A DNA stretch of 31,086 nt from JANMMJ01 sp031373255 (GTDB taxonomy: Bacteria > Pseudomonadota > Alphaproteobacteria > Rhizobiales > Aestuariivirgaceae), in assembly GCA_031373255.1 (NCBI GenBank), contig JANMMJ010000055.1, forward strand, positions 1-31,086, given 5' to 3'. This document shows, in pieces, positions 1 to 8,272 of the stretch. Position 1 is the first letter of the stretch, and every line of letters starts with the position of its first letter. The notes beneath the pieces were generated by a model. It made no database searches. It had not been told where the DNA came from and worked only from the letters and a program-made list of their open reading frames with translations. The position numbers and the translations under genes were made by a program.

Positions 1-484
1 AATAGGGAAAGGGGCCGTATTCGATGTTGAGCAGCTGGTAGGGCTGATAGGGCGAGTCATCAAGATGGATGTTGAAGATGTGAACCTTGCGGCCATCGAC
101 TTCAATCTCGACGCCAAGGTCATTCGGCGTCGGCTTCGCCATGGGATACCGGCTGATGATGGCATTGGCCCATAGCGCGTCATTCGTGGCGGTCTGGTCA
201 TAGACGTGAAAGCCCAGCGCATCGGCGATCTTCTTTGCCACGCTCTCACCGGCCGCAGGGCAGGTTTCCGCCGTGCACGGATCACTTTCGAGGCGGGTTT
301 CCTGAACGCCAATGATATCGGCACCGACCGCCTTGATGACGGCCACGGTTTCATCGACCGGCTTCTTCTCGTTGGCCCCGCCGCCCCAGATATTATAGCT
401 CATGACGGTGAGTTCGGTCGCTTCGACGGGCGCCGCCACCGCCAAAACCGCAAAGGCTGCGGCCGTTGCCAACACTGCACGCAT
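1..484 (-). CDS. Exported endonuclease/exonuclease/phosphatase family protein (3' part cut off by window edge)
   Basis: The minus strand reads open from an ATG at 484 to the left edge, giving 161 visible residues. Residues 1-22 form a Sec signal peptide ending near Val-Glu-Ala. The mature protein starts with the hallmark EEP motifs: MSYNIWGG (Asn31), GVQE (Gln61-Glu62, metal ligand), ISRYP near 110 and NIHLDD near 138-143. The family (PF03372) cleaves phosphodiesters or phosphomonoesters of nucleic acids, lipids or sugars with a divalent metal; the substrate cannot be told here. An AGGGGAG ribosome site lies 8 bases before the ATG. It sits downstream of the PhoX-type phosphatase on the same strand, and a Pho-box-like site precedes it, so a role in extracellular phosphate scavenging is likely. 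The C-terminal half lies outside the window. Confidence 0.85.
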   Translation of the reverse strand, partial: MRAVLATAAAFAVLAVAAPVEATELTVMSYNIWGGGANEKKPVDETVAVIKAVGADIIGVQETRLESDPCTAETCPAAGESVAKKIADALGFHVYDQTATNDALWANAIISRYPMAKPTPNDLGVEIEVDGRKVHIFNIHLDDSPYQPYQLLNIEYGPFPY

Positions 485-504
485 GACGTGGACTCCCCTC
501 GAAT

Positions 505-522
505 GTGACGCCTTGGTGACAG
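505..522 (-). promoter_or_regulatory. Pho-box-like site upstream of the exported EEP gene
   Basis: On the minus strand this reads CTGTCACCAAGGCGTCAC. It has two GTCAC cores 11 bases apart, as in the PhoB consensus of two CTGTCAT-type half-sites. The site ends only about 20 bases before the ATG at 484, which leaves little room for a -10 box and leader. It may therefore act with a very short leader, or be chance. Confidence 0.35.
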
Positions 523-530
523 GTTGCGGC

Positions 531-568
531 GCGGCGGCGCGGAATGCAAGAGACTGCCGCGCCGCCGC
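531..568. repeat. Perfect 12-bp G+C inverted repeat between phoX and the EEP gene
   Basis: GCGGCGGCGCGG (531-542) and CCGCGCCGCCGC (557-568) are exact reverse complements around a 14-base loop. The hairpin begins 5 bases after the phoX stop. No T-run follows it on the minus strand, so it is not a classical intrinsic terminator. It may be a Rho-assisted terminator or a 3'-end stabiliser for the phoX mRNA. Confidence 0.6.
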
Positions 569-572
569 TGTA

Positions 573-2525
573 TCAGGCGCCGATCGGACCTCCGTCGTCC
601 TTGGTGACGACCACGATGGAAGGACGGGCCGGCATGCCCTCCTTGAAATCAGGCCAGCGCGTGGGCGGATTGGCGAAGCTGCCGGGATTGCCCTCTGCGT
701 CTTCCTCACCTGGGTGCTGCACGGAAAGAAACAAAGTCTTGCCATCCGGCGTGAATGCCGGACCGCAGAGTTCAGCCCCCAAAGGTACACGGAAGAACAG
801 CTTCGAAGTGCCACGCAGTTCGCCTTCGGTTTCCAGGCTCCACAGGCCATCGGCGCGGCCGGTTGCCCTGACATTGTTGCCGTCGGTGGCGATCCACAGG
901 CGGCCTTCGGCATCGATGGCGCAATTGTCCGGCATGCCGAACCAGCCATCCTTCGTGGTGGCTGACGAAAAGGTCGCGCCGACTTCGGCTATTGACGGGT
1001 CGCCGCACTTCACCAGGATCTCCCAGGTAAACTTCGCCGCGGCGTGATCGGCATCGGGCGGCGTCATTTCAATTATGTGGCCGAACTTGTTTTCGGCGCG
1101 CGGATTGGCGGCATCGATCTGCCCGGCGTCGCGCTTGGTGTTGTTGGTGAGCATAACATAGACCTTGCCGGTCTTCGGATTGGGCTGGATATCCTCGGGA
1201 CGGTCCATCTTGGTGGCGCCAAGCGCATCGGCGGCAAGCCGCGCATTGATGAGAACGTCGGCCTGAGTGGCAAAACCTTTTTCCGCGGTGAGCGGCCCCT
1301 GGCCGTGCACAAGGGGCAGCCATTCCAGGCTGCCATCGGCATCGAAGCGCGCAACAGAGAGGATACCCTTGTCGAGAAGATCGCGGTTGGCCTCGCGATT
1401 GGCCGCATCGAACTGTCCCTCCGAAACAAATCGATAGACATAGTCGAAGCGTTCGTCATCGCCGCAATAGCAGACGACGCGGCCATCCTTGTTGAGGATG
1501 GTCTCCGCGCCCTCATGCTTGAGGCGGCCCATGGCCGTGCGCTTCTTCGGGGTACTCCCGGGCTCAAACGGGTCGATCTCCACCATCCAGCCGAAACGAT
1601 TGGCTTCGTTGGGCTCCCTGGCGATGTCGAAGCGCTCGTCATAGGCGCCCCAGTTGTATGAATTGCCGGGAACACCGTAGCGCTTGAAGGCTGCCGCATT
1701 GGGATGGGCACCGTCGCCAGAGCCCATGAAGTAGCCATTGAAGTTTTCCTCCGCCGCCAGCCATGTGCCCCAGGGCGTCTTGCCGCCGGCACAATTGTTG
1801 ATCATGCCGTGGACTTTGGTGCCAGACGGGTCAGCACTGGTCTTGAGCAGATCGTGACCGGCCGCCGGACCGGTGAGCAGCATCTCCGTGGCGGCAGTGA
1901 TGCGTCTTGCAAATTTCGAGTTCTGGACTACGCGCCATGCACCGTTTTCACGCTTCACTTCGATGACGGCGCCGCCATGGGCCATCATCTCGATGTCGAC
2001 GAGTTCCCTGGTCATCTCGCTGCGATCCTGGCCCGCGACGATTCCGGGGAACATCAGATATTCGCTGGTGTATTCATGGTTGACGCCGAGCAGGCCATGA
2101 TCGCTTGAACCATCGATGGGGAAATAACCGACGAAATCATTGTTGTAACCGAACTGACGCGCCTGGGCCTGGGCAGTCTGGGCCATGGGATCGAATTCGG
2201 GCGCATCGGGGAGAACGGCATCGCCCCAACGAATCAGGATATCGGCCTTGTAGCCGGGTGCGACGTGGTGGTTCGGGTCCACGCCTGCTTCGATTTCGGA
2301 AAAGCCGAAACTTGCAGTGGCTGCCAGAGCTTTCGGCGCGGCAGACAGCGCCAAACCGCCGATTGCCGTGTTTATGGCGGTGACGGCGAGCGCGCCTTTC
2401 AGAATATCGCGGCGGTTGAAGCGCGCGGCAATGATATCGCCAATAAGCGGATTGGCCGAGCCGTTGCTGCCAAGGTCTTCACCTGCTTCGCATTTCTGCA
2501 CGCGGGACATCATGTTGTCGCTCAT
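573..2525 (-). CDS. phoX: PhoX/DUF839 family alkaline phosphatase, Tat-exported
   Basis: This 650-residue protein belongs to the PhoX (DUF839) family: calcium/iron-dependent monoesterases that release phosphate from organic esters in the periplasm or outside the cell. The N-terminus carries a long Tat leader with the twin arginines at 38-39 (RFNRRDILKG), followed by a hydrophobic stretch and an Ala-x-Ala cleavage region near 65-69. The ~50 residues before the twin Arg and the overall length fit proteobacterial members. A good ribosome site (AGGAGAG) precedes the ATG at 2525. A Pho-box-like site lies about 60 bases upstream, and the next gene is another exported phosphatase-fold enzyme. The family call is firm; activity on particular esters is inferred. 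Confidence 0.9.
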   Translation of the reverse strand: MSDNMMSRVQKCEAGEDLGSNGSANPLIGDIIAARFNRRDILKGALAVTAINTAIGGLALSAAPKALAATASFGFSEIEAGVDPNHHVAPGYKADILIRWGDAVLPDAPEFDPMAQTAQAQARQFGYNNDFVGYFPIDGSSDHGLLGVNHEYTSEYLMFPGIVAGQDRSEMTRELVDIEMMAHGGAVIEVKRENGAWRVVQNSKFARRITAATEMLLTGPAAGHDLLKTSADPSGTKVHGMINNCAGGKTPWGTWLAAEENFNGYFMGSGDGAHPNAAAFKRYGVPGNSYNWGAYDERFDIAREPNEANRFGWMVEIDPFEPGSTPKKRTAMGRLKHEGAETILNKDGRVVCYCGDDERFDYVYRFVSEGQFDAANREANRDLLDKGILSVARFDADGSLEWLPLVHGQGPLTAEKGFATQADVLINARLAADALGATKMDRPEDIQPNPKTGKVYVMLTNNTKRDAGQIDAANPRAENKFGHIIEMTPPDADHAAAKFTWEILVKCGDPSIAEVGATFSSATTKDGWFGMPDNCAIDAEGRLWIATDGNNVRATGRADGLWSLETEGELRGTSKLFFRVPLGAELCGPAFTPDGKTLFLSVQHPGEEDAEGNPGSFANPPTRWPDFKEGMPARPSIVVVTKDDGGPIGA

Positions 2526-2586
2526 TGTTCTCTCCTGCTTTGCCTCTGGTGGATTTCGCGGTTAAGCACATAGATTGCGGAGGGAT

Positions 2587-2604
2587 GTAACAATCCCATG
2601 ACGC
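2587..2604 (-). promoter_or_regulatory. Pho-box-like site upstream of phoX
   Basis: The minus strand reads GCGTCATGGGATTGTTAC: GTCAT and GTTAC cores spaced exactly 11 bases, as in PhoB half-sites (CTGTCAT then CTGTCAC). It lies about 62 bases before the phoX ATG, close to the distance of the clearer Pho box in front of the DUF47-pit operon. It also overlaps the upstream region of the divergent gene at 2628. Confidence 0.45.
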
Positions 2605-2627
2605 GCGCGCCCCGAGGGAGTTGTCAA

Positions 2628-3944
2628 ATGAAGATTAGCCGCCGGATTGTCCTGCCCGCGATGGCCGCAGCCGCCACTGTTCCCTTCGCGTCGGCGCAGG
2701 TGAAACGGCTGAAGCCCAGCAGCGGCATCGACCAGTCGAAGGTGTTGCAGGCGGCAATCGACGAAGCAGTGCAGGGCGGCGGCGTGCTGCGATTGCCGGC
2801 GGGCACGTTCATTGCCTCGGGACTGAAGATTGGCGAGACCGTCGTCATTGAAGGGGTGGCGGGCCATACGCGGATTGTCTCGGCAGACGGGAGGCCGGCG
2901 ATGCAGATCAACAGCGCGCGCGGCGTGACGTTGCGCGGCGTTATGTTCGATGGCGGCGGCAAGCCTGTTCCCCAAGACATGGAACGCGTGGCCATCGTGA
3001 TGGCGGAAGATGCCGAGGCACTGGCGATCGAGGATTGCGGCTTTGCAAATGGCGCCGCCAGTGGACTGGTGCTGACGCGCTGTTCGGGGCGGGTGGTGCA
3101 CTGCCGGTTCGACACAATCACACAGGCGGCATTGTTTGCGCTCGATTCCACCGGGCTGATGGTCCGCGGCAATGATGTGCGCGACATCGGCAATAATGGC
3201 ATTCTGGTGTGGACCACCGAGAAGCGCGAGGATGGCACCATCGTTTGCGAAAATCGCGTGGCGCGCATCGCCGCTAAGGACGGCGGTTCGGGACAGAACG
3301 GCAACGGCATCAACATCTACAAGGCGGGCAATGTCATCGTCAGCAACAACCGGGTGAGCGATTGCGCCTACTCGGCGATCCGCAACAATTCGGGCAATTC
3401 CTGCCAGATTGTGAACAACGCAATTTCGCGCACGGCGGAAGTGGCAATCTACGTGGAGTTCGCCTTCGAGGGTGCGGTGGTTTCCGGCAACATGATCGAG
3501 GATGTGGGCTTCGGCATTTCCATGGCTAATCTGGACCAGGGCGGGCGGCTGGCGGTGTGCAGCGGCAATGTGGTGCGAAACGCGCAGGGGAGCACAACGG
3601 AGGGCGTCAAGAACGGCGGGGGCATCTATGCCGAGGCCGATACGGCGATCTCCGGCAATACCATCGAGAATGCAAGGGATGTGGGAATAGCACTGGGCTG
3701 GGGGCCCTATTGCCGCGATCTTTCAGCCACCGGCAATGTCATCCGTTCATGCGGCAAGGGGATCACGGCGTCGCTGACGGAGGGTGCGGGCGCAGTGATG
3801 GTCGCCAACAACATCATCTCCGGTTCCAAGGTGGCGGCGATCATGGGCATGGATCATGCGGAGCCGGTATCGGGCGATCTGGGACAAGCCGGTGCAGAGG
3901 TGCCGGACAGGATCAGGATGAGCGGCAATCTCATACTGCCGTAG
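2628..3944 (+). CDS. TIGR03808-type Tat-translocated right-handed beta-helix repeat protein
   Basis: The protein has 438 residues. It starts with a compact Tat signal (MKISRRIVLP..., cleavage after the Ala-Ser-Ala near residue 20). The rest is a run of short parallel beta-helix turns with repeated Gly-Asn/Asn-x-Ile ladders such as VSNNRVSD, ISGNTIEN and ATGNVIRS. This matches the TIGR03808 family of uncharacterised Tat-exported repeat proteins known mainly from rhizobia. The fold resembles pectate lyases and C5-epimerases, but no catalytic signature is recognised, so no reaction is proposed. The start at 2628 is preferred over the in-frame ATG at 2598 because a GAGGGAG ribosome site sits 7 bases before it and the Tat motif then falls at the N-terminus. 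Its 3' end overlaps the convergent asparaginase gene by 14 bases. Confidence 0.8.
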   Translation: MKISRRIVLPAMAAAATVPFASAQVKRLKPSSGIDQSKVLQAAIDEAVQGGGVLRLPAGTFIASGLKIGETVVIEGVAGHTRIVSADGRPAMQINSARGVTLRGVMFDGGGKPVPQDMERVAIVMAEDAEALAIEDCGFANGAASGLVLTRCSGRVVHCRFDTITQAALFALDSTGLMVRGNDVRDIGNNGILVWTTEKREDGTIVCENRVARIAAKDGGSGQNGNGINIYKAGNVIVSNNRVSDCAYSAIRNNSGNSCQIVNNAISRTAEVAIYVEFAFEGAVVSGNMIEDVGFGISMANLDQGGRLAVCSGNVVRNAQGSTTEGVKNGGGIYAEADTAISGNTIENARDVGIALGWGPYCRDLSATGNVIRSCGKGITASLTEGAGAVMVANNIISGSKVAAIMGMDHAEPVSGDLGQAGAEVPDRIRMSGNLILP

Positions 3945-4905
3945 CGTGGATATCGCCGACGTGGATTTTTCGCCTGTTGTTCAGCGCGACATCGGTGAAT
4001 GATTTGAGCCTGGCGGTCTCTTCCGGCGTCCAGACGTCGAGACTGGCGAGGACAGAGGCCATGGCCGTCCTTGATCCGCGTCCGGCGCCATCATCACATT
4101 TCAGGGCAATGCCAAGCCCGGCATGGGGCACGCAACCGCAAGCCACGCCTTCGGCCCCGGTTTTCACGAAGACGCGGGGCACGGCGGTCATCAACTCGGT
4201 GCAGAAATCGCCGGTGCCCGCCACCATGAAAGGGTGCTTCCGCACGGCCGCAATGATGCGTTCGGCGGCAGGTCCACGGCGGGTGAAGCGCGCAAAACCC
4301 AAGGCAATGTTGCGGAGCGGAATGGCCCAGGTGGGTACCGAGCAGCCATCGATGCCCCATGGCAGTTGGGCGAGGTCGACATCGCAAAGCTCGCCAATGG
4401 TGCGGGCAATCGCCTGCTGAACCGGATGGCCGATCTTGGTGTAACCCTCCGGCGGTTCGCCCAATTGCCGGACCAGCGCCAGCATGCCGGCGTGCTTGCC
4501 GGAGCAATTGTTGTGAACCTGGCCCGGCTCCGCACCTTCGCGCACGAGGGCATGATGAGCCTGCAAGTCTTCCGGCCAATGGCTGCCACATTCGTAGTTT
4601 GCTTCGGCATTTCCTGCCTTGGCGAGCATCTGGCGGGCGACGCGGACATGATCCGGCTCGCCGTTGTGAGAGGCACAGGCGAGCGCCAGCTCCTCGTCGA
4701 TGAGACCAAAGCTGTCTGCAGCACCACTTTCCACCATGGGCAGGCACTGGAAGGCCTTGATGGCTGAGCGCGGGAACACCGCTGCGTCAATCTTGCCTGC
4801 CGAGGCAACGAGCCTGCCGGTGCTGTCGACCACGGCATAGGCACCGGTGTGGCGGCTTTCGACGATACCGCCGCGGGTGAGTTCAACGATAACCGGATTG
4901 CTCAT
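3931..4905 (-). CDS. ansA: L-asparaginase, rhizobial AnsA (asparaginase II) type
   Basis: This 324-residue protein belongs to the PF06089 asparaginase family, which converts L-asparagine to aspartate and ammonia and is unrelated to the E. coli enzymes. Residues described for the Rhizobium etli enzyme are all visible at almost identical spacing: the Ser47-x-x-Lys50 pair in RSAIKAFQ, Cys134 and Lys137 in NNCSGKHAG, and Cys188 in GIDGCSVP. The cysteines and lysine form the metal site in that enzyme. The ATG overlaps the stop of the upstream MFS gene by 4 bases, so the two genes form an operon and are probably translationally coupled. The transporter may carry asparagine or a related compound. 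The protein is cytoplasmic, with no signal peptide. Confidence 0.9.
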   Translation of the reverse strand: MSNPVIVELTRGGIVESRHTGAYAVVDSTGRLVASAGKIDAAVFPRSAIKAFQCLPMVESGAADSFGLIDEELALACASHNGEPDHVRVARQMLAKAGNAEANYECGSHWPEDLQAHHALVREGAEPGQVHNNCSGKHAGMLALVRQLGEPPEGYTKIGHPVQQAIARTIGELCDVDLAQLPWGIDGCSVPTWAIPLRNIALGFARFTRRGPAAERIIAAVRKHPFMVAGTGDFCTELMTAVPRVFVKTGAEGVACGCVPHAGLGIALKCDDGAGRGSRTAMASVLASLDVWTPEETARLKSFTDVALNNRRKIHVGDIHATAV

Positions 4906-6122
4906 GCTTTATCTCGACCGATGGGAGCCGCCAGATACCACGCAAAGGCGAGAAGCTGAAGCACCAGGAAAAATCCGAAGGCCCACCGGTAAGCCTCTGG
5001 CGCATAGCCGGTTTGCGTTTGTGGAAACAGGCCGATGATGACGCCAACCAGCCACTGGGTCGCGAATGCCGCCACGAACATGGAAAAATTGATGGTGGCA
5101 TTGGAGCGGCCGGCGAGGCCTGGGCCGAGGCGCGCGGCAAACCACGGAAAGCTGAGGATCGCCACCTGGCCAATGGCGACGACAACCATCCAGGCAATAC
5201 CAACGAGCGGCAGCCACTGCATGACGATGACGAATTGCGCGAGGAAATAAACCGCATTGAAGCAGAGCATGACGCTCATGGGACTGATGCCCCGCCTTCC
5301 CAGCCGGTCTGCCACGATGCCAACGCAGAGGATGCCGGCGACGAAGGTGAAGGCCAGCCAAAGCAGATGGTGCGCCACGGCTTCACGAGAGAGGCCCAGC
5401 ACATCACGGTGCCAGGGACCGGCCCATAGCGTCTGGATGCCGATCTGCACGCCGGAGGTGAGCGCACAGAGCGGCGCCAGGCGCCAGAACAGCGGCATCC
5501 TGAGGATCGACATCATCTGGCCGAACTGAACGCGGAAGGGTGCAAACTCCGTGGTGACGTCACGGCGGGGTGCTGCGAGAAACACCAGGACTGCGGCGAG
5601 CAAAGTCAGGCCGGCGAAGACCATGAAGCTATGACGCCAACCAATCTGGCCGACCAGATATTCCGTTGGCTCGGTGGCAACCACGACGCCGAGGGCGCCA
5701 AATGACATGATGGCAGCATTGGCGAGCGAACGGCGCTCCTGCGGCACCCAGGTAGAGGTGGATTTGTAACAAGCCATGAGGCCAGCGGCGAAACCCATGC
5801 CGATCAGAGCGCGGGCCATGAACAGGCCGGTAAAATCGGGCGCTAGTGAAAAGGCAAGGCAGCCAAGGGCCGCGAGCGTCAACAATGCGGCCTGCACCTT
5901 GCGGGGACCGTAACGGTCGAGAAACACGCCAAGCGGTAGCTGCACCAGGGCGAAGGACACCAGATAGGCGGACGTCAGCAGCCCCAGTTCACCCGGAGAA
6001 AGCCCCACATCGGCCACCAGATCGGGCGCAACGACCGCGTTAACCGCCCGCAGCAAGTAAGAGAAAAAGTAACCAAAGGCGAAGGGGAAGATGGCGGAGA
6101 AAATAATGCGGGGTGTAGTCAT
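4902..6122 (-). CDS. Major facilitator superfamily transporter
   Basis: This 406-residue protein is strongly hydrophobic throughout, with the pattern of 12 membrane helices. The loop after helix 2 carries MFS motif A, GVFLDRYGPRKV at residues 65-76, so the superfamily call is secure. It is the first gene of a two-gene minus-strand unit with the asparaginase (4-base overlap), which suggests import or export of asparagine, aspartate or a related compound. The substrate itself cannot be read from sequence. The divergent amidotransferase gene starts at 6235, leaving about 110 bases for both promoters. Confidence 0.88.
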   Translation of the reverse strand: MTTPRIIFSAIFPFAFGYFFSYLLRAVNAVVAPDLVADVGLSPGELGLLTSAYLVSFALVQLPLGVFLDRYGPRKVQAALLTLAALGCLAFSLAPDFTGLFMARALIGMGFAAGLMACYKSTSTWVPQERRSLANAAIMSFGALGVVVATEPTEYLVGQIGWRHSFMVFAGLTLLAAVLVFLAAPRRDVTTEFAPFRVQFGQMMSILRMPLFWRLAPLCALTSGVQIGIQTLWAGPWHRDVLGLSREAVAHHLLWLAFTFVAGILCVGIVADRLGRRGISPMSVMLCFNAVYFLAQFVIVMQWLPLVGIAWMVVVAIGQVAILSFPWFAARLGPGLAGRSNATINFSMFVAAFATQWLVGVIIGLFPQTQTGYAPEAYRWAFGFFLVLQLLAFAWYLAAPIGRDKA

Positions 6123-6234
6123 GTCTTGGTTTTGTTTGTCACGATAGGCTCACAGACGGTTGCGACAAATGAGCATGTTGCGATTCGCTGCGCAGCACTT
6201 ATATCGCGCGTTCCTTCAACATGGGGGTTACCCG

Positions 6235-6969
6235 ATGATCAAGCGTGCCCTTGTGTTTCAGCACATGGATGATGAGCCGCCCGGGCTGTTCGGCGAGTTT
6301 CTCGCGGCAGACGGGGCGGAGACCGATATTGTCATGCTGCACCGGGGGGAAGCCATCCCTTCGCTGGCGCCTTATGACTTCCTGCTGGTAATGGGCGGGG
6401 CGATGGATGTGTGGGAAACCGAGGCCCATCCGTGGCTCGTGGCGGAAAAGCAGGCGATCCGGGAATGGGCAGTGAACCGCAATCGGCCCTATCTGGGCAT
6501 CTGCCTCGGCTTGCAGCTTCTGGCTGAAGCGCTGGACGGCAAGATCGGGCTGGCGCGCGCCGCAGAGGTCGGCATCGGCTCCATCGAGGTCAACGGGCTG
6601 GGGCATCAACACCCGATGACGGCTGGCATCGGCCGCTCGCTCAAGGTGATGCAGTGGCATCACGCCGAGGTGAAGGAACTGCCGGCGGGAGCCGAAGTCC
6701 TTGCGTCATCGCGGGTGACACCGATACAGATCATGTCGGTTGGCAAGGAATTGCTGGCCACGCAATTCCACGCCGAACTCACCCCTGCCCTGATCGAACG
6801 CTGGGCCCATATCCCGCAGTACCTGCAATGGCTCGATGAAGCGCTCGGGGAAAATGCCTATGCGCGGGTGAAGGCACAGGCGCTGCCGCTCATGCCGCAA
6901 TGGCGGCGCATGGGCCGGTCGCTTTATAACGGGCTGACCAGTGCAAGGCGGCAGCGCGCGGCGGCTTGA
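6235..6969 (+). CDS. Class I glutamine amidotransferase (GMP-synthase-like, stand-alone)
   Basis: The 244-residue protein is a free-standing class I glutaminase domain. The nucleophile elbow YLGICLGLQ places the catalytic cysteine at 90, and QFHAE supplies His179 and Glu181, completing the Cys-His-Glu triad. The oxyanion region LVMGGAMDVW is also typical. Such stand-alone domains transfer or hydrolyse the glutamine amide; some act on gamma-glutamyl compounds, and the partner here is unknown. The start at 6235 is preferred over 6160 because the family begins at the IKRALVFQH strand and a GGGGG stretch lies about 8 bases before it. An 18-base piece of its 3' part recurs at 9452, on the far side of the neighbouring low-G+C gene. 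Confidence 0.82.
   Translation: MIKRALVFQHMDDEPPGLFGEFLAADGAETDIVMLHRGEAIPSLAPYDFLLVMGGAMDVWETEAHPWLVAEKQAIREWAVNRNRPYLGICLGLQLLAEALDGKIGLARAAEVGIGSIEVNGLGHQHPMTAGIGRSLKVMQWHHAEVKELPAGAEVLASSRVTPIQIMSVGKELLATQFHAELTPALIERWAHIPQYLQWLDEALGENAYARVKAQALPLMPQWRRMGRSLYNGLTSARRQRAAA
6819..6836 (+). repeat. 18-bp direct repeat, copy 1 (inside the amidotransferase 3' end)
   Basis: The sequence gtacctgcaatggctcga encodes YLQWLD of the amidotransferase. An exact copy in the same orientation lies at 9452-9469, just past the 5' end of the inserted-looking low-G+C gene. The copies bracket that gene. Confidence 0.7.
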
Positions 6970-6979
6970 GAGGGGCACC

Positions 6980-8215
6980 CTATTTCTTGATGTAGTTACC
7001 TACGATGATGTCAATCTGCTTGTGCAACCAGCGGAATTCTGGTCGCTTGCCTGCGATCTTTCGCAGTGTGGATTGATTGTCTACGATAAACTCAGCAAAA
7101 ATTTGGTATGCGTCCGCAGGCAGCAATTCCAGTTTGGCGCGATCAGCGTCACCCAGAAAATTGCATGCATCCTTGACCTTATCGGCAATACTGACAAAGG
7201 GCTTGGACTTTTTTGTTCCTTCGACCAGACAAAGCGCCAACGCTCCGGCAAGAACGCCTTCTAGGCCACCCATGGCGATAATTGGCGCCAACGATGCGAG
7301 TATACCACCTGCCGCAAGAACAATAGTGGTATTCCTGAGTGCTCCAATCCCGAAAAGTGTTGCGCGTTCCGCTTGTTTACCGACGCCTATGTTTTCGGCG
7401 GCGTCCTGAATTCGATCCACGGTTTCAGGTGCCACCAGTTCAGGATACTGCCGCAGCTGGTCCGCAAGTTCCTTTCCGGCACCTCGAAGCTCGTGTTCTT
7501 CTTGCGGGTTTCGCTGCTGCCGTTCTGCGTCAGCGATAAGGGCAAGACCAGCTTTTGATGAGGTGATAAAATAGGCGTGGAGATCACAGAGATTCTTTAG
7601 TGACAGACGTTGCTTCTGAGAGAGCCTAGAAATGTCATACTGTTGATCGTTACCTTCAGGTGCGTCGAGCCGATTCTGAAGAAGCGTTCCCAAGCCAGCA
7701 AGAAACTCAAAGTCAATTTCCCCGAGATTTTCAACTTCGATTGCCTGAGAATAACTTCTAGCCCATCTTCTGAGGCGCTGGAGATCGCTATCGTTTGTAG
7801 GTCGATTGCCTACCTCTCTTTCGAAATCGGCAGCAGCATCACGCAACAATGGCCAATACTTTTGAAGGCGTGAAATGTTGTTTTCTGACTCTTCGAGATC
7901 AGAACGTGGGGCCGCAACTATTCGACCATCCCTTATTGCGAGATGAGGTCCGTGTGATTGTGGCGGCGGGAGAGTTTCAAGTATGTCCTTTATCCGAGCG
8001 TTGACGTGAACAGCGCCTCTCGCCCATTCTTCGTCCGGCAGATTGATAATTTCCTCAATCGAAGAATCTGGCCACGATACTTGCCCCGCGCAAATCGCAT
8101 TGTACCAATCCAACCAAACATCCCAATTCGAGTCCTTGTTCAACCAGTCCTTGAGACGTGACCAATCCCGATGCAGAACATTGCCCTTTTCGATGGGCCA
8201 AAGAGGTAATGACAT
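6980..8215 (-). CDS. Hypothetical protein, C-terminal half of a nonsense-split gene
   Basis: The open frame has 411 residues and no function I recognise. Residues 1-79 repeat a Trp-rich module also present in the upstream half: PLWP, then W...L...L...D..WDVWLDWY, then DEEW and VNARIKDI. A long, charged, helical middle follows. Residues around 275-320 form hydrophobic segments (likely two membrane helices) before a basic C-terminus. The apparent ATG at 8215 is probably not a real start. The same frame is open for 18 codons upstream to a TGA at 8270, and those codons encode sequence homologous to the matching part of the upstream repeat (DANTIAQQGISAC against DADLLDTKGNDAL). The region is visibly poorer in G+C than its surroundings, which suggests acquisition by transfer. 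Related Trp-Tyr modules occur in uncharacterised rhizobial proteins. Confidence 0.6.
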   Translation of the reverse strand: MSLPLWPIEKGNVLHRDWSRLKDWLNKDSNWDVWLDWYNAICAGQVSWPDSSIEEIINLPDEEWARGAVHVNARIKDILETLPPPQSHGPHLAIRDGRIVAAPRSDLEESENNISRLQKYWPLLRDAAADFEREVGNRPTNDSDLQRLRRWARSYSQAIEVENLGEIDFEFLAGLGTLLQNRLDAPEGNDQQYDISRLSQKQRLSLKNLCDLHAYFITSSKAGLALIADAERQQRNPQEEHELRGAGKELADQLRQYPELVAPETVDRIQDAAENIGVGKQAERATLFGIGALRNTTIVLAAGGILASLAPIIAMGGLEGVLAGALALCLVEGTKKSKPFVSIADKVKDACNFLGDADRAKLELLPADAYQIFAEFIVDNQSTLRKIAGKRPEFRWLHKQIDIIVGNYIKK

Positions 8216-8269
8216 GCATGCGGAAATGCCCTGTTGCGCAATCGTGTTTGCATCAAACTCTACATCCCG

Positions 8270-8272
8270 TCA
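8270..8272 (-). other. In-frame TGA splitting one reading frame
   Basis: On the minus strand the codons run GCA TGA CGG GAT GTA, with the frame continuing open into the downstream ORF at 8215. This is the only stop between the two halves. A CGA (Arg) to TGA transition is the simplest origin; a sequencing error or programmed readthrough are the alternatives. Confidence 0.75.

Noticed and set aside
8216..8269. TGA at 8270 as a selenocysteine codon
   Set aside because: Selenocysteine insertion would need a SECIS hairpin just downstream and the selenocysteine machinery; no clear hairpin was seen and the position is not at a redox motif. A CGA-to-TGA mutation is simpler.
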